From Limisphaerales bacterium (GTDB taxonomy: Bacteria; Verrucomicrobiota; Verrucomicrobiae; Limisphaerales; UBA11358), in assembly GCA_003152145.1 (NCBI GenBank), contig PLZL01000302.1:1-9067 (forward strand): DNA of 9,067 nt, in the 5' to 3' direction. This document shows positions 6,049 to 9,067 of the stretch, piece by piece. The notes below the pieces were generated by a model. That model searched no databases, was not told where the DNA came from, and saw only the letters and a list, made by a program, of their open reading frames with translations. The position numbers were made by a program, and so were the translations under genes. Every line of letters starts with the position of its first letter. Position 1 is the stretch's first letter.

Positions 6049-6071
6049 GCGGTGCGGCAGCACCGCCCTAC
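6049..6071 (-). repeat. GTAG-footed REP-like palindrome between convergent genes
   Basis: Stem GCGGTGC (6049-6055) / GCACCGC (6060-6066) around GGCA, then CCTAC ending at 6071. The minus-strand GTAG lies three bases beyond the TGA of the 88-residue gene, the same spacing as the element beside the LamG gene. With the preceding palindrome it fills the whole 51-bp gap between two convergent genes and may act as a bidirectional transcription barrier. Confidence 0.65.
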
Positions 6072-6074
6072 CAA

Positions 6075-6341
6075 TCATTGTCGTGGCTTGAACTTTTTCA
6101 AGCCGACCTCATGGGCGATGTCGTCGAATTCCTCGCGGCTGACCTCTTCGAGCTGTTTGCCGCGTGACTTGAGCTTCTCGTTAATTTTGAGGGCTTTCTC
6201 GGTCATTTGCTCGTGCGTTTCCTCCGTGCCGCCCACCAGCGCGAAGTTTTCGCCCGTCGTGAGCCGCTTATGACCGTCGGAATCCAATCCGACGCCCAGC
6301 ATCAGCGCCTTGCGTTTTTTTTTGCCGCCGGAATTTGACAT
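6075..6341 (-). CDS. Small conserved-looking hydrophilic protein
   Basis: An 88-residue protein of unknown function. The N-terminus is basic (MSNSGGKKKRKALML), followed by a glycine-rich turn (LGVGLDSDGHKRLTTGENF, residues 15-33) and LVGGTEETHEQM. About residues 42-76 look helical and highly charged, and the end is basic (LKKFKPRQ). It has no signal peptide or membrane segment. The ATG at 6341 shares its A with the stop codon of the rhodanese gene (TGATG), and an AAGGA motif sits at ribosome-binding distance, so I prefer it to the TTG one codon upstream. Translation is probably coupled to rhodanese. Codons for the Lys cluster contain a run of nine A residues, a possible slippage site. I recall similar short proteins in Verrucomicrobiota and Planctomycetota, without an assigned function. 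Confidence 0.75.
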   Translation of the reverse strand: MSNSGGKKKRKALMLGVGLDSDGHKRLTTGENFALVGGTEETHEQMTEKALKINEKLKSRGKQLEEVSREEFDDIAHEVGLKKFKPRQ

Positions 6342-6712
6342 CAATCCTTTTTCATCGGCCAGTTAGCCTTGACCATCGCCCTGTAACCGCCGATGAGCGA
6401 GTGGACGCTGCGGTAGCCCATTTTTTGCGCCGCGTCGCAGGTGAGGGCAGAGCGGAATCCGCCGCCGCAATACATGATGATCTCCGTGTTCACGTCCGGA
6501 ATCATTTTTTCCAAGTCACGCTCCAGAACTCCCTTGCCCAGATGCAACGCCTCAGCGGCGTGTCCCGCGCTCCACTCGGAATCTTCGCGCACGTCCAGTA
6601 GCACCACCTTGGGATTTTGCAGGAGCCAGGCCCGCGCCTGGTCAATGGAGATTTCGCGGACGCGAGTTTTGGCGTCGTTCGTTAATTTCAGGAAACCGGG
6701 TGAATGATCCAT
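6341..6712 (-). CDS. Single-domain rhodanese-like sulfurtransferase
   Basis: A complete 123-residue protein consisting of one rhodanese domain. The fold landmarks are the N-terminal REISIDQARAWLLQ, the strand VVLLDVRED (36-44) with the conserved Asp-x-Arg, and GHAAEALHLGKGVLERDL. The active-site loop YCGGGFRSA carries the catalytic Cys at residue 82, and the C-terminal SLIGGYRAMVKANWP is typical. The cysteine and the following CxxGxR-type loop are intact, so it probably carries a persulfide and transfers sulfur or acts on a thiol acceptor; the substrate is unknown. There is no signal peptide, so it is likely cytoplasmic. It is the first gene of a two-gene minus-strand unit, and its TGA overlaps the next ATG by one base. 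No good ribosome-binding site precedes ATG 6712. Confidence 0.92.
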   Translation of the reverse strand: MDHSPGFLKLTNDAKTRVREISIDQARAWLLQNPKVVLLDVREDSEWSAGHAAEALHLGKGVLERDLEKMIPDVNTEIIMYCGGGFRSALTCDAAQKMGYRSVHSLIGGYRAMVKANWPMKKD

Positions 6713-6826
6713 GTGGGCAAGTTAAATCACCGCGCCGAACGGTCAAACAAATTTCCTGCGGGTGAATTGGTCAACGACGGCAATTACGAACAAGATCCGG
6801 ATTGGGCCGCCATCGCCGTTCAGTAA
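6704..6826 (+). CDS. Possible 40-residue ORF or gene remnant
   Basis: An ATG-to-TAA frame of 40 codons in the gap between the divergent rhodanese and LRR genes; its first nine bases overlap the rhodanese start region on the other strand. The second half reads like ordinary protein (FPAGELVNDGNYEQDPDW, then AAIAVQ). No ribosome-binding site or family is recognisable. It could be a small gene, the 3' remnant of a lost gene, or chance. Confidence 0.2.
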   Translation: MIHVGKLNHRAERSNKFPAGELVNDGNYEQDPDWAAIAVQ

Positions 6827-6963
6827 AAGTGATTCCATGCTTCACCCGCGGTTCTACTTGTTCTAAAAGGCGTATTCACGCTTCCCATTTCGCGATTTTG
6901 GGACTAATGGATTATTGCGGCCAAAAAACGGCCGAGTCGCATGCAGCCGAGTTTTGCAGAATC
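6827..6963. other. Leader region of the LRR gene, no secure element
   Basis: This gap lies upstream of the LRR start. The only structure seen is a short dyad, CGGCC / AAAAAAC / GGCCG (6918-6934). I find no convincing promoter or Shine-Dalgarno motif. An in-frame ATG at 6907 exists but would put a non-signal sequence before the signal peptide. Confidence 0.3.
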
Positions 6964-8991
6964 ATGAAAATTAAACGAAACCTGATTCCAATCTGGCTGC
7001 TCTATGCTTTCATGCTGCCTGCCGTCGGGCAGGCCCAATTTACGTTCACGACCAACAACGGCGCCATCACCATCACCGGATACACAGGGAATCCGACGGT
7101 GTTGAACATCCCCAGCGCAACCAATGGCTATCCCGTCACCAGCATTGGTGATTCTGCGTTTTATAATAAGACAACCTTGAAAAGCGTGACCATTCCTAAC
7201 AGCGTCACCAACATTGGGAGCAGTGCGTTTTATCACTGTTTCCTTATGACCAATTTGACGATTGGCACCAACGTTGCCAGCATCGGAAGTTCTGCATTCT
7301 ATACCTGCACCTACTTGACTAGCGTGATAATTCCAGACAGTGTTACCTACGTTGGAAACAGTGCATTTTATTCCTGCCTTTACACGACAAATCTCACCAT
7401 TGGTAGCAGCGTCAAGAACATCGGAGGCTCCGCGTTCTACAACTGCTCCAGGCTGACCAGCGTCATAATCCCCAACAGCGTCACCAACATTGGAGACAGT
7501 GCGTTCAATTCCTGTTCCGGCCTGACTAACCTCACCATCGGCAGCAGCGTCAAAAACATCGGAGGCTCCGCGTTCTACGACTGCACCAGCCTGACCAGCG
7601 TCACCATCCCCAATAGCGTCACCAATATTGGGAACGCTGCATTTCAATACTGCACCGCACTGGCCAGCGTAATGATTTCCAACAGCATCACCAGCATTGG
7701 GGACAACGTGTTCTATTCCTGCAGCGGTCTGACCAACCTCACCATTCCTGACAGCGTTATCAGTATTGGGGGCTATTCATTCTGTGGTTGCGGAAGGTTG
7801 ACGTGCGTTGCCATCCCCCAAAACGTCACTAGCATTGGGAATTACTCTTTTTCTTATTGCAGCAGCCTGACCAACGTCACGATTCCCATCAGCGTCATCA
7901 GCATCGGAAGCTATGCGTTCGATTCCTGTTCCAGCCTGTCCAATATCGCGATCCCCAACAGCGTCACCAACATCGGGCCTGCTGCGTTCTATTACTGCCC
8001 CAATCTAAGCGCGATAACGGTGGACGCCAGCAATTCTGTCTATAGTAGTGTGGATGGGGTCTTGTTCGACAAGAGCCAGACGACGCTCATCCAATGTCCG
8101 AACGGCAAGGTCGGAAGCTACACAATCCCCGGTAGTGTCACCAGCATCGCAAACTCCGCGTTCAATGCCTGCTTTAGCGTGACCAGCGTTATTATCCCCA
8201 ACAGCGTCACCAATATCGGCAACGCTGCGTTCGCTCAGTGTCCCAGCCTGATCAGCATCACGATTCCCAACCGCGTCACTATAATTGCGGACGATACCTT
8301 CGATTCCTGCATCAACCTGACCAGCATTGCGATCCCAGACACCATCACGATTATCGGAAACTACGCGTTCTCTGATTGCCTCAGCTTGGCCAACATTATA
8401 ATCCCCCACAGTGTCATCAGCATCGGAGACTCTGCATTCTACGACTGCATCAGCCTGACCAATGACACATTTCCCGACAGCGTCACCATCATCGGGAACA
8501 GTGAATTTTTCGGTTGCACCAACCTGATCACCGTCACAATCCCCGCCAGTCTCGTCAGAATCGGGAATGAGGAATTTTACGGCTGCGTCAACCTCACCGG
8601 AGTCTATTTCCAAGGAAACGCCCCTCGCACGGGTTTTTCTCTATTCTACAATGACTATCAAGCGACGACCGTTTATTACCTACCGGGGACTACGGGCTGG
8701 GGCGCGACGTTTGGCGATTCAGTCGGTGGCTACCGTCCAACCGCGCTCTGGATGCTTCCAAACCCGACGATTCTCAATTTTGAGCCCAACTTTGGTGTGC
8801 GAACCAACGGATTCAGTTTCACCATCTCCTGGGCAACGAACATTCCCGTGGTGGTGGAAGCCTGCACGAATCTGGCCAATCCCATCTGGACTCCGGTGAG
8901 AACCAACACACTCATCAGCGGCACGTCCTATTTCAGCGATTCGCAGTGGACGAATTATCCCGGTCGTTTCTACCGCCTCCGCTCGCCGTAA
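6964..8991 (+). CDS. Secreted BspA-type leucine-rich-repeat protein
   Basis: A 675-residue exported protein. The start at ATG 6964 is chosen because MKIKRN plus the hydrophobic stretch LIPIWLLYAFMLPAVGQA forms a normal signal peptide, with cleavage likely after A24; the frame stays open upstream to 6802, but that extension has no signal character. After a short beta-rich cap (residues 25-71) come 12 consecutive 23-residue repeats (72-347) with consensus LTSVTIPNSVTNIGxxAFxxC. An island with the typical VYSSVDGVLFDKSQTTLI insert follows (about 348-385), then one shortened and six full repeats and a degenerate last one. These are LRR_5 / TpLRR repeats, as in BspA surface proteins that bind host or matrix proteins; free-living bacteria also carry many, so no host interaction is implied. 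Residues about 600-675 form a separate beta-rich module ending FYRLRSP, like the LamG protein's tail. A near-conserved Cys ends each repeat, probably forming an internal ladder. No ribosome-binding site is clear. Confidence 0.9.
   Translation: MKIKRNLIPIWLLYAFMLPAVGQAQFTFTTNNGAITITGYTGNPTVLNIPSATNGYPVTSIGDSAFYNKTTLKSVTIPNSVTNIGSSAFYHCFLMTNLTIGTNVASIGSSAFYTCTYLTSVIIPDSVTYVGNSAFYSCLYTTNLTIGSSVKNIGGSAFYNCSRLTSVIIPNSVTNIGDSAFNSCSGLTNLTIGSSVKNIGGSAFYDCTSLTSVTIPNSVTNIGNAAFQYCTALASVMISNSITSIGDNVFYSCSGLTNLTIPDSVISIGGYSFCGCGRLTCVAIPQNVTSIGNYSFSYCSSLTNVTIPISVISIGSYAFDSCSSLSNIAIPNSVTNIGPAAFYYCPNLSAITVDASNSVYSSVDGVLFDKSQTTLIQCPNGKVGSYTIPGSVTSIANSAFNACFSVTSVIIPNSVTNIGNAAFAQCPSLISITIPNRVTIIADDTFDSCINLTSIAIPDTITIIGNYAFSDCLSLANIIIPHSVISIGDSAFYDCISLTNDTFPDSVTIIGNSEFFGCTNLITVTIPASLVRIGNEEFYGCVNLTGVYFQGNAPRTGFSLFYNDYQATTVYYLPGTTGWGATFGDSVGGYRPTALWMLPNPTILNFEPNFGVRTNGFSFTISWATNIPVVVEACTNLANPIWTPVRTNTLISGTSYFSDSQWTNYPGRFYRLRSP
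7177..8592 (+). repeat. 69-bp coding tandem repeats of the LRR gene
   Basis: The DNA has a 69-bp period: twelve units at 7177-8004, an insert at 8005-8118, a 60-bp short unit at 8119-8178, and six units at 8179-8592. Within the first block there is also a 138-bp period: units 4 and 6 and units 5 and 7 are closest to each other. A 24-base stretch at 7417-7440 recurs exactly at 7555-7578. This suggests recent duplication of a two-repeat block. Confidence 0.85.
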
Positions 8992-9067
8992 GTCGTGAAC
9001 GGTGGTGCGCTGGTGCTGGTTTGCTGATTTGGCGGGCGGGCAGTCCTCTGCATTTCGCCCGTCATCG
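8992..9067. other. Downstream of the LRR gene, window edge
   Basis: No gene starts here. The one structure is a long-loop dyad, CGGGCG (9033-9038) / CGCCCG (9056-9061), without a T-run inside the window. It may be part of a terminator or of another intergenic palindrome cut by the window end. No GTAG-footed element is seen. Confidence 0.25.

Noticed and set aside
6802..6963. Longer N-terminus for the LRR protein, starting at TTG 6802 or ATG 6907
   Set aside because: It would bury the signal peptide about 54 or 19 residues into the protein, and the extension has no export or domain character.
7177..8592. Regular direct repeats resembling a CRISPR array
   Set aside because: The 69-bp period is an exact multiple of three, the repeats are degenerate and stay in frame as 23-residue LRR units, and there are no spacers.
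6904..8613. Long minus-strand frames antisense to the LRR gene (6904-7647 and 8005-8613)
   Set aside because: Their repetitive Gly/Asp/Ala translation is only the mirror of the 69-bp coding repeats; the plus frame has the signal peptide and LRR consensus.

Overview
The window looks like a chromosomal segment from a Verrucomicrobiota bacterium, probably of the Pedosphaera/Limisphaerales kind. This placement is inference. It rests on the dnaX-ybaB-recR block, on large secreted LamG and BspA-type leucine-rich-repeat proteins that both end in a Y/F-R-L-x-x-P tail, and on intergenic DNA full of short GC-rich palindromes. No database search was possible.

Layout. Bases 1-2906 (+) hold a replication/recombination cluster: the 3' part of dnaX (clamp-loader tau/gamma subunit), ybaB (nucleoid-associated protein), an unrecognised 262-residue protein, and recR, whose start overlaps the stop of the unrecognised gene (TAATG). 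Bases 3004-3618 (+) encode a HAD-family phosphatase of the YihX-like branch. Bases 3817-5733 (-) encode a secreted protein with two LamG-like domains. Divergent from it is a 67-residue XRE/Cro-type regulator (5820-6023, +). Convergent with that is a coupled pair on the minus strand: a single-domain rhodanese (6341-6712) and an 88-residue lysine-rich protein (6075-6341). The right end (6964-8991, +) is a secreted BspA-type LRR protein of 675 residues built from about twenty 23-residue repeats.

The most notable structure is not a gene. Eight short palindromes, each with GTAG at one foot (CTAC on the other strand), sit in the gaps around the HAD, LamG, regulator and 88-residue genes. Four of them form two inverted doublets of 71 and 72 bp (2925-2995 and 3615-3686), with GTAG at both outer ends and matching 9-bp outer arms. 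This is the architecture of REP elements and REPIN doublets, which in other bacteria are mobilised by RAYT (TnpA-REP) transposases. The two doublets bracket the HAD gene, whose stop codon lies inside the second one. Two single elements lie exactly three bases beyond the stop codons of the two minus-strand genes. No RAYT gene lies in the window.

The genes left of 2906 plausibly act together in DNA replication and RecFOR-dependent repair. Beyond them, function is read gene by gene: the two large secreted proteins share a C-terminal module and probably go to the same extracytoplasmic place. There are no tRNA, rRNA, CRISPR or transposase genes in the window.
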